A model generated the notes under the pieces. The model did no database searches. It was not told where the DNA came from and saw nothing but the letters and a program-made list of their open reading frames with translations. Source: Blastopirellula marina (GTDB lineage Bacteria > Planctomycetota > Planctomycetia > Pirellulales > Pirellulaceae). Taken from it: a stretch of 64,000 nucleotides of DNA. The position numbers were made by a program, and so were the translations under genes. The first letter of the stretch is position 1. Every line of letters begins with the position of its first letter. This document shows, in pieces, positions 18,473-27,700 of the stretch. Where the stretch lies: positions 1,054,001 to 1,118,000 of the forward strand of contig NZ_PUHY01000010.1 of NCBI RefSeq assembly GCF_002967765.1, written 5' to 3'.

Positions 18473-20287
18473 ATGCGTGCGTTCTTGTCACTTGCTTTTC
18501 TGCTGGGAATTAGTCTCGCGAATGTCTTCGCTCAGGAGGCTACCAAGTTTCCGGTCATCAACGTCCTACCTAACGAGTCTGCTCGTCAGGATATCGAAGC
18601 GAAGGATGCCATCGCCGAGGCGCTGCGCACCAAGACGTTCGACTTAAACCTGATCGATACGCCGGTGGAAACGTTTGCTAGACAACTGGAGAAGCATCTC
18701 GGGGTGCCTGTCCGCCTCAACGCTCACGCGATGGAGCAACTAGGCCTCTCGCCAGACATGCCGATTACCTATGCCATGTCCGGGCTGCGGGCTCAAACGC
18801 ATTTGAAACTTCTCCTTCGCGAGCTCGAATTGACCTATGTCATCACGCCCTATGACGTAGTCATTACCACGCAAGAGGACGCAGAATGGCGTGAGGAGCC
18901 TCGATTCTATCCACTGAATGACATCATTTATATCGCCGAAGCTGGCCCAAATGTTCAACCCGATTTTGATTCCATCATTGAGGTCCTTACAACCTCGATC
19001 GATCCCGACATGTGGGACGATGGTGGGCCAACGATCTCCCCGATCAACGATGGAATCTCGGTTTCTCAAATCGGTGAGGTACACGAGCACATCGCGGGAC
19101 TTCTCAAAGCGATCCGCCAAGCGAAGGCGTACCCAAGCGACGCGTATCCGACCGAGGCTGTCAGCATATCGCAGCTGGGAGAAATCACGGCCAAGCTTCA
19201 TCAGCAACTGGATCAACGCCAAGTTACCTTGAAGTTCACTGACACCCCCTTAAGCGATGCCATAACTTACTTGACGAAAACAAGTGAGATTCCGATCTTT
19301 ATCGATGCTCGTCGCCTGGAAGACATGGGTTTGGCGAGTGATCTCCCTATCACCTGCGACCTCCAGGAAGTCTCCTTGAATCAAGCGTTGGAGGTACTGC
19401 GCGAACAGTATGAACTCGCCTGGTACACGCTGGACAATGTGGTGGTGATCACGACTGAGGAGGAAGCTGCGGCGGAAATAAGAACAGGCGTCTATCCAAT
19501 TCGCGACCTACTTTGGGGTGGACTGGATATTACGAAGCCTGAGGTCCATAAACTGATTCAATCGATACACTCACGGGGTTTCGGTAGCTTCGGCTGGGAG
19601 CCCTGGCGAGAAGTTGGACTAACCCACGCTCCCCGGTTCAATGATTACGATAGCATCATTGAGTCGATCACAACCACCGTCGAGTGTGATTCGTGGGAAG
19701 AACTTGGCGGGCCTGGCAGCATCGCTCCGTTCGATGAATTCCTGATTGTCTCTCAAACGGAACACGTACACGAAAAGCTCGCGGCCTTTCTGGCCGATGT
19801 CCGTCGCCATCCGCGGAAGTTCGATCCAGAACAAGTGGCCCAGCAGATCGAAAAAGAGAATGCCGAAATGGAAGTTGTCATGTTTGAGTCTCCCGTCGAT
19901 CAGAATGGGGCTCCCAAGCTAACGCGTGAAGACCTTCAGGCAATTGCCGCGCGCGTGCAAACGTTGGTAGCCACCGACACATGGGATGGCGATCAGCATT
20001 TCATCGATACCACGCACAGCGGCCTCATCGTTCGTACGCGCAAAGATATTCAGCGAGAAGTCGCCAAGTATTTGCAACAGATCAACGTTCAACCTTCGCC
20101 GCGTTCCGGGCCGTTTCCAGGGGCAGGCTACGGCGGTGGTTACGGCGGGTTTGGTGGTGGGATGAATGGTCCCGGCGGCGGCAATATTCCTGGTGGGGGC
20201 TTCATGAGCCCGTCGAATCCTCAGCCGACTTCTCAAATGCAGCCAGTCAACCCTGTACCAGCGGGCCAACAAGGGGGATTCTTTTAA
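18473..20287 (+). CDS. Secreted STN/SW-repeat protein, array member 3
   Basis: 604 residues from ATG 18473 with GAGGG 6 bases upstream; the open frame to 18386 would bury the signal peptide (FLSLAFLLGISLANVFAQ). STN-like units start FDLNLIDTPVETFARQLEKH and VTLKFTDTPLSDAITYLTKT. SW unit 1 is degenerate (DPDMWDDGGPTISPI); SW unit 2 is canonical (ECDSWEELGGPGSI). The terminal unit has ATDTWDGDQHFIDT and LIVRTRKDIQREVAKYL. The tail is strongly Gly-rich (AGYGGGYGGFGGGMNGPGGG) and ends QQGGFF. The next gene begins 6 bases after the stop, so translation is probably coupled. Extracytoplasmic; function unknown. Confidence 0.83.
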   Translation: MRAFLSLAFLLGISLANVFAQEATKFPVINVLPNESARQDIEAKDAIAEALRTKTFDLNLIDTPVETFARQLEKHLGVPVRLNAHAMEQLGLSPDMPITYAMSGLRAQTHLKLLLRELELTYVITPYDVVITTQEDAEWREEPRFYPLNDIIYIAEAGPNVQPDFDSIIEVLTTSIDPDMWDDGGPTISPINDGISVSQIGEVHEHIAGLLKAIRQAKAYPSDAYPTEAVSISQLGEITAKLHQQLDQRQVTLKFTDTPLSDAITYLTKTSEIPIFIDARRLEDMGLASDLPITCDLQEVSLNQALEVLREQYELAWYTLDNVVVITTEEEAAAEIRTGVYPIRDLLWGGLDITKPEVHKLIQSIHSRGFGSFGWEPWREVGLTHAPRFNDYDSIIESITTTVECDSWEELGGPGSIAPFDEFLIVSQTEHVHEKLAAFLADVRRHPRKFDPEQVAQQIEKENAEMEVVMFESPVDQNGAPKLTREDLQAIAARVQTLVATDTWDGDQHFIDTTHSGLIVRTRKDIQREVAKYLQQINVQPSPRSGPFPGAGYGGGYGGFGGGMNGPGGGNIPGGGFMSPSNPQPTSQMQPVNPVPAGQQGGFF

Positions 20288-20293
20288 AGAAAC

Positions 20294-22012
20294 ATGAATA
20301 GGACCCTTCATATCTCCAGTACGTTCCGATTCGCTTCGATCACGACAATCATCTTTGCCTTGCAACTCGCGTCTTCCGGCATGGCACAACCGTCGGAAAC
20401 CGAAGCGACTCGAATGATGCAGCAGAAGGTGTTCGATACTCGTCTGAGCATCGACATCCAAGACTTACCATTGGGCGACTTTGCGAAACGGGTGGAGCAA
20501 GAAACAAGAATTCCAGTAAGAATTCACGAACGTTCGCTTGAGGACAGCGGCATTCGCCATGATGCGACCATCTCTTGCAACTTAACGAATGCTTCTCTGC
20601 ATAGTGTCTTAAAATGGTCCCTTCGTGAGGCCGCACTCACCTACTATGTGGAACCGGAAGGAATTGTCATCTGCTCGAAGTACGAAGAGGAGTTTCACCA
20701 GCAAACGAAGTTTCATCATGTTCCGCAGCTCGTGGGGGCGCCGCACCCTGATTATGACTCGCTGATTGAGCTAACCACGGGTTCGGTCGATGACAATTCA
20801 TGGGAAGAACTTGGCGGGCCTGGCTCGATTGCACCGATCAATTCCGGCATGGTCATCATGCAGACCGCGCGGCGGCAGTTGCTCGTCGGTCGCCTCTATC
20901 AGCAGCTTGTCGAAGCGCAAGCGATGCCCGCTGACGACTACGCAGTTGCGTCACGACTCATCTCTCATCTGCCCCAGGAAACCATCAAGCTCCAAAAGCA
21001 GATCAAGAGCTCGGAAGTGGAATTAAGTTTCAACGACGTCCCGCTCGGCGAAGCAATCGAATCGATTCGTCAAAAAACGAAGCTGAATCTTGTTCTCGAC
21101 ATTCGTGCCCTGGAAAATATTGGCTTGAACGCGGACGCCCCCGTTTCGCTTCGTTCCGGGAATCGCAGCTTGGCACGTTCGCTCACGTTGTTGTTGGAAC
21201 CGCTGTCCTTAGCTTGGCAAGCTCACGACGATGTAGTTGTCCTCTCAACGTGGGACACCTTCGAGGCAGAACTAGATGTCCGCATCTACCCGGTGCGCGA
21301 TCTCGTTTGGCGAGGGCTCGACCAGCAAGATCCCCACATCAAACAGCGACTAGCGAAATTTTATCCACCGATTACGATTCGACTACCCTACCCAGATCTG
21401 CCCTACAAGTATCTTCTTCCGTCACCGGTGCTCGATTCAATTCCTGCTGATGAGAACCTGCAAGACGTCCTGACGACCACCATCTCGCCTGAGTCTTGGC
21501 AAGAGTTGGGCGGACCAGGTTCCATCACCTTCCTGCCGAGTGCCGATTGCTTGGTCGTTGCCCAAACGGCCTCGGTGCACGATCAACTGAGTGGCGTCCT
21601 GCAAGAGATTCGACAAGCCTCCCATCCGCTCGATCTGGATGAGTTCCTGGCCGCGATTGAAAAGGAAAACGCCGAGATCGTCACGGAGATGTTCGAGCCC
21701 CACTTATCCGTCAATGGAACTCCTTTGTTTCAAGAATCGGAAATGCAAGAAATAGCCCGGCAAATTCAATCGCATGTCGATCCCGAAAGCTGGAAGTCGG
21801 ACGACTGTTTCATCGAAGCCGATCAAGGCAAACTTTCCGTTCGCAATCGACGCGATACCCAACGAAAGGTTCTCGCTTGGCTCGTGAACTTAGGAATCGT
21901 TCAGCCGCCAATGTACGGCGGATCGTGCCGCGGGCCTGTTTACGGCAGCTTCGCCCCTACCCCACCTGGGCCATCCATTGAAGACACCCCGAACATACCG
22001 ACGATCGACTAA
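20294..22012 (+). CDS. Secreted STN/SW-repeat protein, array member 4
   Basis: 572 residues, ATG 20294, six bases after the stop of member 3. Signal peptide about 1-33 (FASITTIIFALQLASSGMAQ). STN-like units start LSIDIQDLPLGDFAKRVEQE and VELSFNDVPLGEAIESIRQK. SW motifs are DDNSWEELGGPGSI and SPESWQELGGPGSI, each followed by a strand-helix (MVIMQTARRQLLVGRL; CLVVAQTASVHDQL). The terminal unit reads DPESWKSDDCFIEA and LSVRNRRDTQRKVLAWL. The tail carries GGSCRGPVYGSFAPTPPGPS, related to the tail of member 2, and does not end in Phe. The two tail types alternate in the first part of the array. Function unknown. Confidence 0.83.
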   Translation: MNRTLHISSTFRFASITTIIFALQLASSGMAQPSETEATRMMQQKVFDTRLSIDIQDLPLGDFAKRVEQETRIPVRIHERSLEDSGIRHDATISCNLTNASLHSVLKWSLREAALTYYVEPEGIVICSKYEEEFHQQTKFHHVPQLVGAPHPDYDSLIELTTGSVDDNSWEELGGPGSIAPINSGMVIMQTARRQLLVGRLYQQLVEAQAMPADDYAVASRLISHLPQETIKLQKQIKSSEVELSFNDVPLGEAIESIRQKTKLNLVLDIRALENIGLNADAPVSLRSGNRSLARSLTLLLEPLSLAWQAHDDVVVLSTWDTFEAELDVRIYPVRDLVWRGLDQQDPHIKQRLAKFYPPITIRLPYPDLPYKYLLPSPVLDSIPADENLQDVLTTTISPESWQELGGPGSITFLPSADCLVVAQTASVHDQLSGVLQEIRQASHPLDLDEFLAAIEKENAEIVTEMFEPHLSVNGTPLFQESEMQEIARQIQSHVDPESWKSDDCFIEADQGKLSVRNRRDTQRKVLAWLVNLGIVQPPMYGGSCRGPVYGSFAPTPPGPSIEDTPNIPTID

Positions 22013-22073
22013 GACAAGTTGGCCGATCCCAGCGGTATGATTATCCCCAATGAGTCGCATGAAAGGAAATCTG

Positions 22074-23780
22074 ATGCAGAAACTAGCAATGTTAACCAGC
22101 GTTGTCGCCTTCGCGATTGGCGGTACGCTATTCGCCGACGATGCCACGTCGCTTCCCAGCGGCGCGATTACGATTCAACCCGATGCACACCAAAGGGAGC
22201 AGTTGGAACAGCTTCAGCAGTTTCAACAACGAATGGAGGCAAAGACGATCACGATCGATGCCGATCGAATGCCCCTGTACCAGTTCATCGAGAAGTTATC
22301 AAAGCAAGCCGACGTTCCAATGACGATCGATCGTCCCGAACTCCAAAATAATGGAATCACGCTGAATAGTCCCATTTCAATCAATGGTGAAAACCTTTCC
22401 CCGCGAACTGTTCTCACGTTGTCACTGAATCGCCTGGGGCTTTCCTTCCAAGAGAACGGTAACGGCGTTACGATCACCTCGCGTGATAAAAGCGACTCGA
22501 GACTTCAAACGAAAACCTATTCGTTGGCCGAACTCGTTGGTAACCATACAGAGTCGGTCACCGCTTGGCGAAACGTGATTGCAAACGAGATCGCCCGTGA
22601 CTCATGGGAACAATTAGGGGGCCTTGGCACCATTTATGTCTTCGACAAGACGTTGATTGTCAATCAAACAAAAGCGGTCCACACCGAAATCACTTACCTT
22701 CTGAATCTAGCAGCGCGAGTCAAACAGTTCTCAAGCGATGACTATCCAGTAACATCTCTAATGGCCTCGGAAAGAGATGAAGCCACGCAACAACTTCGCG
22801 ACAAAATCGTCACGACCGAAATCGAAGTCACCTTCGAGGAGGCGCCGTTGCGTGATGCGATTCGCGAGCTAAACAAGTCTTGGCCAATGAAAGTGAGAAT
22901 CGACGAACGGTCGTTAAGTGCCGTTGACCTAAAAGGCCCGCTTCCAGTTACGCTCTCTGCCGGTCGTCACTCCGCGAAAAGTGTACTCAACGAAATTACC
23001 ACTTCGCTTGGACTAAAATGGTGCGTCATCTCTGGCGACTCGGCAGTCATCACGAGTGATCCCCGCAAATACCAAGTCAAGGAATTTCGTCTTTATCCAG
23101 TGCGTGACTTGGTCTGGCACGGTTTAAAGATTGAGAATGGCAGTCAGAGGAACACGTTGATAGGGATAACCCGCTGGCAAGGTGATTCCTGGAACTCGGT
23201 TGATTATTTGAAGTCGCTACGTGCGCCCGGTCTGCCGCAGCTTCCCGACAACAAGTCTCTCGAACAGGTCATCCAATCGACAATCCGTCCCGATTCCTGG
23301 GAAGTGTTAGGTGGCCCTAGCACACTAAGCTACGTGGCTGAAATCGATTGTTTACTGATCGCTCAGATGCCAGAGACCCACGACGAAATCGCCCGCCTGC
23401 TGCACCTCCTTCGTCAGCAACAAACGCCTGAGACGGCTGCCAAGTTGCTTCAGCAAATCGAGGACTCCAACGACGAGATCGTCACGGCACGTTACCCGCT
23501 GTCCTGGAATACGACAACCTCGCAGCCTGACGAAGCGGGATTGAATACGATTCTGGAACTCATTCGTTCCGGTACCGGCGAAACGCAATGGCAAATCCCG
23601 GAAGCATCGATCAGCTTTGCCCACGATAGCCTCGTTGTCCGCCAGCGACGCGACGTTCAGCGACAGATTCTGACGATGCTGATAAAACTCGACTTGGTTC
23701 ATCCTGTCGCGAAAACGGACTCTTCCAAAGCATCACCAGCCGCCAACTACTCTGGCGGAGGCGGAGGAGGATTCTTTTAG
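22074..23780 (+). CDS. Secreted STN/SW-repeat protein, array member 5
   Basis: 568 residues from ATG 22074, which has AAAGGA 6 bases upstream; two earlier in-frame ATGs (22050, 22059) would lengthen the signal peptide (QKLAMLTSVVAFAIGGTLFA). The most diverged member: SW motifs are ARDSWEQLGGLGTI and RPDSWEVLGGPSTL, and the terminal unit has only GETQWQIPEASISF followed by LVVRQRRDVQRQILTMLIKL. STN-like units begin ITIDADRMPLYQFIEKLSKQ and IEVTFEEAPLRDAIRELNKS. YPVRDLVWHGLKIEN is present before SW unit 2. The protein ends SGGGGGGFF, the Gly/Phe end also seen in members 1, 3 and 6. Extracytoplasmic; function unknown. Confidence 0.83.
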   Translation: MQKLAMLTSVVAFAIGGTLFADDATSLPSGAITIQPDAHQREQLEQLQQFQQRMEAKTITIDADRMPLYQFIEKLSKQADVPMTIDRPELQNNGITLNSPISINGENLSPRTVLTLSLNRLGLSFQENGNGVTITSRDKSDSRLQTKTYSLAELVGNHTESVTAWRNVIANEIARDSWEQLGGLGTIYVFDKTLIVNQTKAVHTEITYLLNLAARVKQFSSDDYPVTSLMASERDEATQQLRDKIVTTEIEVTFEEAPLRDAIRELNKSWPMKVRIDERSLSAVDLKGPLPVTLSAGRHSAKSVLNEITTSLGLKWCVISGDSAVITSDPRKYQVKEFRLYPVRDLVWHGLKIENGSQRNTLIGITRWQGDSWNSVDYLKSLRAPGLPQLPDNKSLEQVIQSTIRPDSWEVLGGPSTLSYVAEIDCLLIAQMPETHDEIARLLHLLRQQQTPETAAKLLQQIEDSNDEIVTARYPLSWNTTTSQPDEAGLNTILELIRSGTGETQWQIPEASISFAHDSLVVRQRRDVQRQILTMLIKLDLVHPVAKTDSSKASPAANYSGGGGGGFF

Positions 23781-23841
23781 ACCTCTCGTCATTAATGACA
23801 GATAATCTGTGTCAAACTTACTTCTCCAAGGACACCTTCCG

Positions 23842-25551
23842 ATGCTTCGGCTTCTCGTTGTTGTTTTAACTCTTTTATTGCTCGGGCAACTTCACGCGGA
23901 AGAGCCTGAACTGAAAACGGACAGGACGCCAACGACGATTATTCCCGATCAGGTCGCCAGCGAGTCCTTGGAGAAGTTGGCCAAGCACGAACAATTACTC
24001 CTTGAAACGCGCATCACCTTAGACATTCACGAAATGCCGCTGGAGAAGTTCGCTGAGGTGATGTCGAATGAATTGGAAGTACCGGTCGATATCGACCTTG
24101 CTTCGCTTGAGGACATGGGGCTAAGTGAGGACTTGCCTATTAGTCTGCGTGTTCAAGGGGTTGCCGCGAAAACTGCATTTGAGATGGCGCTCCATCTCGA
24201 TGAACTTGCGGTTATGGTGCTTCCCCATGGGTTGATGATTATCACAAAAGACGAAGCCTCCTTGGAACTGATTCGGCAAATCTACGATGTATCCGACCTC
24301 ATCGACGGCGAGATTGTCCGCTCTGAAGACCTTACCGGGTTAATCAACCAACTCATCGAACCTGATACCTGGGAGCTATTGGGCGGTCCTGGCACGATCA
24401 ATGTGTGGGAATCGAAGTTTATCATCTCGAATACGTGGGAAGTCCATACCGAGGTTGGGTTGCTTCTCGAAACATTACGCCAAGCTAAGAATCAGCCCAG
24501 TGATTCCTACGCGGTTGCATCGATTGGTTGTACTCCGTGGCGAACCGAGCAAACGGTCATCTCACAACAGTTACGAAAGGTCGAGATCACAACCGAGTTT
24601 TCAGATACGCCTTTGGAGGAAGTCGCTCATACGTTGAGCGAACAAGGAGGCTTCACGATCTGGATTGATCATCGCGCCTTGGAGGATATTGGACTCGCAG
24701 CAATCGCGCCTGTTTCGCTACCGAAACGTAAACGGACACTTCAACACACCCTGAATCTTATTTGCGAGTCTCTTGGTATCGACTGGTTTATCGATGGAGA
24801 AGTACTGCGGATCACGACGGTAGATGAGACTGACTTTGATCTAACGCTCTACGTTTATCCCGTACGCGATTTGATTTGGAAAGGGCCTAAGCCACAGGAT
24901 CGGGCAGTCCAAACAAGGCTATTGAAACTAGCTCGCTGGCAAACGAGTGCCCCTTACCATAGACAAGAACTCGCCCCGTTGTGCCTCGGTGATTACCTCG
25001 CTTTACCAAGTGGTCATCAACTAATGAACGTCATCACCCATTGCGTTCAGCCCGAGTCGTGGGAGGAACTCGGGGGGCCTGGTAGTTGCTTGATCTACAC
25101 GTTGGGAGACTGTTTGTTGATTGCTCAAACACGACGCGTCCACGAACGGATAGGCATCCTGCTACACGAACTCCGCAAACACCAACCCGAGCACGAATTA
25201 GCCGAGCAGATTAAACAGGCCGACCAAGCCGAAGCGGAAGTGATTACCGTTTCGTATTCTGGCCCCAGAGAAAAGAAAACCAACGTTTATGAGCTCGGCG
25301 AACCGCTCTTATCGCCCGCCGAGTTGGAAAAAATAGGGAAGCTGATTTCCAGCAATGTCGAACCGGAAAGCTGGAAAACGCCAGGCCACTATATCATCGT
25401 TTCCCAGAATCGTTTGGTCATACGCAATCGCCGCGATGTGATGTTCCAGGTTCACGACCGCTTAGTCGAACTTGGTGTCACGGTGCCTCTACAAACGGGA
25501 TTCGACGATACCTTCATGAATCCCCAGTGGCGAGGCAACGGCATCTTTTAA
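23842..25551 (+). CDS. Secreted STN/SW-repeat protein, array member 6
   Basis: 569 residues from ATG 23842 with AAGGA upstream (a GTG at 23809 is in frame but would extend the signal peptide by 11 residues). Signal peptide LRLLVVVLTLLLLGQLHA. STN-like units begin ITLDIHEMPLEKFAEVMSNE and ITTEFSDTPLEEVAHTLSEQ. SW motifs EPDTWELLGGPGTI and QPESWEELGGPGSC; terminal unit EPESWKTPGHYIIV with LVIRNRRDVMFQVHDRLVEL. YPVRDLIWKGPKPQD precedes SW unit 2. The protein ends WRGNGIF. It is the last member; the convergent outer-membrane barrel gene ends 35 bases away. Function unknown. Confidence 0.83.
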   Translation: MLRLLVVVLTLLLLGQLHAEEPELKTDRTPTTIIPDQVASESLEKLAKHEQLLLETRITLDIHEMPLEKFAEVMSNELEVPVDIDLASLEDMGLSEDLPISLRVQGVAAKTAFEMALHLDELAVMVLPHGLMIITKDEASLELIRQIYDVSDLIDGEIVRSEDLTGLINQLIEPDTWELLGGPGTINVWESKFIISNTWEVHTEVGLLLETLRQAKNQPSDSYAVASIGCTPWRTEQTVISQQLRKVEITTEFSDTPLEEVAHTLSEQGGFTIWIDHRALEDIGLAAIAPVSLPKRKRTLQHTLNLICESLGIDWFIDGEVLRITTVDETDFDLTLYVYPVRDLIWKGPKPQDRAVQTRLLKLARWQTSAPYHRQELAPLCLGDYLALPSGHQLMNVITHCVQPESWEELGGPGSCLIYTLGDCLLIAQTRRVHERIGILLHELRKHQPEHELAEQIKQADQAEAEVITVSYSGPREKKTNVYELGEPLLSPAELEKIGKLISSNVEPESWKTPGHYIIVSQNRLVIRNRRDVMFQVHDRLVELGVTVPLQTGFDDTFMNPQWRGNGIF

Positions 25552-25586
25552 ACACCGATGCCGCAAACGCGAACGCCGATTCTCAT

Positions 25587-26912
25587 TTAGAAGCGTTTCG
25601 TTAGCAGCAAGGCAAACTCGCTGTCGAAAAGGCGATCCGCACCCTCTCGAAGTGGCGTGACCACGGCGGCTGTAAGCAGATAGTCGTTACCCAACTGAAA
25701 ACGGAGCCCGCCGGTTGCGTTCAAGACGTCGATTCGGTTGAACGGGTTGGTAACGATGTCACCATCATCCGGACCGGCTTGTGCAAAATCGGCGTCATTG
25801 AGTGTCGTCGAGTAGTGCAACTCACCAATGATCGCAGCCCGACGAATGAATCCACCACCGTGCGTGTTGTCGTAAAACCAGTGCCCGGCCGAGTAGTCGA
25901 GGTACAAAAAGTTTTGTTCCTGGAAACGCGATACCGTCGTGAATTCGCCTGAAAATGGTGAGGTCTCGACCATGAACGAATTGCCGTTGGTATCGAAGTC
26001 CAGCTGAGCTGCCAGGATCGACCAGGTTCGCGACGAGTGTTGATGGTAGTAGGCAATGAACGGCAACAAGTGAACCGATTGATTATCGATTCGGAGTATC
26101 GATCGCCCCGTATTGCCATTGATGACATCGGCATCTTGAGCCGTAGGCAGGTTGACAGAAAGACCGGCCGAGATGGCCGACTGATTTCCGCGTTGCCACA
26201 ACAAGCTCTTCCACGTCAACGTCATGTTGCCGAACTCGCCGTTGGTTTGCGAGCCACTCCCGGTGACATCCTGTGTAGCGTTCAAACCACTGAGAATCGG
26301 CACGCGAACTTCCAGCGAAGAAGAGTCGTTCAGAAATGTCTTCTCCAGGCCTAACGTGAAACGATCAACGTCTTGCTTCGAGAGAGTGACGTTTCGCACA
26401 GGTTGGCTGAAGTGATTGTAGTTAGCGAAGAAGCGATTGACCGGAATGGGACTGACGTTTTCGGTCAGTTTAAATCGGCGATCACTACCAGCAATTGGCA
26501 CATTGAAACCGTCAGCGGGATTCGTCGAGTTGTAGCTCGAACCAGAAATCAACGCAGTGCTGCCGAAGAAGTCACCGATGGTCGCATCACGGAAGCCTAT
26601 TGCTTCCGAGGAGGATGCCAATGCGGTCGAAGCGGCGAAGGTCGAGGCCGGCGAAGGGAGCTCAGGCAATGCCGGCAGTTCGTCCGTCATGGGAATCGGG
26701 GCCATCGGATTTTGATCCGAGGGTGACTGCTCCGAAGGAGACATCGGAGAGCTTGGTGCCCCGTAATAAGGACTCGCCTGGCAAGGATTAGGCGGACAGG
26801 GGCAACACTGGCATTTCTTCGGGGCACAATTGCAATCAGCCCAACCGATGTTGGTACCAACAGCAGATGCTACCAATGCAGCAAGAGCCACGATCCATGT
26901 GCGGCAATCCAT
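25587..26912 (-). CDS. Predicted outer-membrane beta-barrel protein with Cys-rich N-terminus
   Basis: 441 residues, ATG 26912. A signal peptide (IVALAALVASAVGTNIGWA) is followed at once by a Cys-rich stretch (DCNCAPKKCQCCPCPPNPCQ, seven Cys in about 20 residues) and a Pro/Ser/Ala-rich linker. From about residue 155 come many alternating amphipathic strands with Tyr, Phe, Asn and Asp (FFANYNHFSQPV, RFTLGLEKTFLNDSSSLEVR, FGNMTLTWKSLLWQ, SAISAGLSVNLPTA). The protein ends FALLLTKRF: a C-terminal Phe is the classical barrel-assembly signal. It resembles the MetA-degradation/transporter-like barrels only loosely. Its position directly after array member 6, convergent, makes it a candidate partner of the array proteins (inference). 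Confidence 0.75.
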   Translation of the reverse strand: MDCRTWIVALAALVASAVGTNIGWADCNCAPKKCQCCPCPPNPCQASPYYGAPSSPMSPSEQSPSDQNPMAPIPMTDELPALPELPSPASTFAASTALASSSEAIGFRDATIGDFFGSTALISGSSYNSTNPADGFNVPIAGSDRRFKLTENVSPIPVNRFFANYNHFSQPVRNVTLSKQDVDRFTLGLEKTFLNDSSSLEVRVPILSGLNATQDVTGSGSQTNGEFGNMTLTWKSLLWQRGNQSAISAGLSVNLPTAQDADVINGNTGRSILRIDNQSVHLLPFIAYYHQHSSRTWSILAAQLDFDTNGNSFMVETSPFSGEFTTVSRFQEQNFLYLDYSAGHWFYDNTHGGGFIRRAAIIGELHYSTTLNDADFAQAGPDDGDIVTNPFNRIDVLNATGGLRFQLGNDYLLTAAVVTPLREGADRLFDSEFALLLTKRF

Positions 26913-27700
26913 GTCCCACGTCCTTTGGGTTCACCAGAGTCTAATCGAGATTGGCTGCCCCCAATCCAAGCGCACCGGCAGCCACTGTAAGTGATTCTTC
27001 GGCATCCCCCAGGATGACTCTCCATGCAAGCACCTTACGAATTGCTTGAGAACACAGAATTACACGAAAGTGGAAGCGTCAACGCCCTAAAAGTCTTCCC
27101 AGCCACCCCTGTCTTCCATGCATAGATACGGATCTAGTCTGTTCATGTGATGAAGCGGCTTACCGCAAGGCAAAATTCGAAAGATTTCACCCCGGCTTCT
27201 AGGCATCCACACGACTCCCCAATCCAGGGATCTCGTAGAGAACGTTTGCGTGCTCAATTGAGGTCATCCGTATTAGCGAGACCGTTCCATGTGAGATAAG
27301 TCTAAGGGAACGATTCACCTCTATGCAACATAAGGCACCGCTATCACAATGTCGCTGCTGGCGGGAGCATCTTTACGATAACCCACTAGTGGGTAAGGGA
27401 ATCCGAACCACTCATTGGAAGTGCGATCTACGAAAGTGCGGCATCTCCATTTCTTAACAATCAAGAATAACCCCTTAATAATCAGCTACGAATTAGCTTC
27501 GTTTTCTCTTCATACACGCGCACTAAATTCTCTGCTTCGCGACCATCCTCTTTGATCGGTCAAAGGGAAATTTGGATATGGTTCGCCGTAAACACTGCCG
27601 CGATCAGCATCAGCCACCATCCAAGCTGGGTTGGCAACCACTTACCGTCACCAGCCACCACACACCGGGCAGTTGATCGCCAAAGTAACAGGATTCATTG
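26913..27700. other. Large intergenic region (788 bases)
   Basis: Between the divergent barrel gene and the DUF1559 prepilin-like gene. No convincing reading frame. It contains a perfect 14-base palindrome ACCCACTAGTGGGT (27381-27394) and TTTGA-TCGG-TCAAA (27551-27564). No tRNA or known RNA structure recognised. Its length leaves room for a small RNA or long leader. Confidence 0.55.
27381..27394. promoter_or_regulatory. Perfect 14-base palindrome, operator candidate
   Basis: ACCCACTAGTGGGT, about 310 bases upstream of the DUF1559 gene start. Such a palindrome could bind a dimeric regulator; none is identified. Confidence 0.3.

Larger units (their letters stand above)
13882..25551 (+). repeat. 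Tandem array of six STN/SW-repeat secreted protein genes
   Basis: Genes at 13882, 15790, 18473, 20294, 22074 and 23842 share one architecture: signal peptide, STN-like unit, SW unit, second STN-like unit, second SW unit, then a shorter terminal SW-like unit. The SW motif is typically [ED]PDSWEELGGPGSI. The genes are too diverged for a recent duplication. Confidence 0.85.

Noticed and set aside
13882-25551. The array as secretins of a type II/III secretion system
   Set aside because: STN-like units are present, but no secretin channel domain, pilotin site or other secretion genes are nearby.
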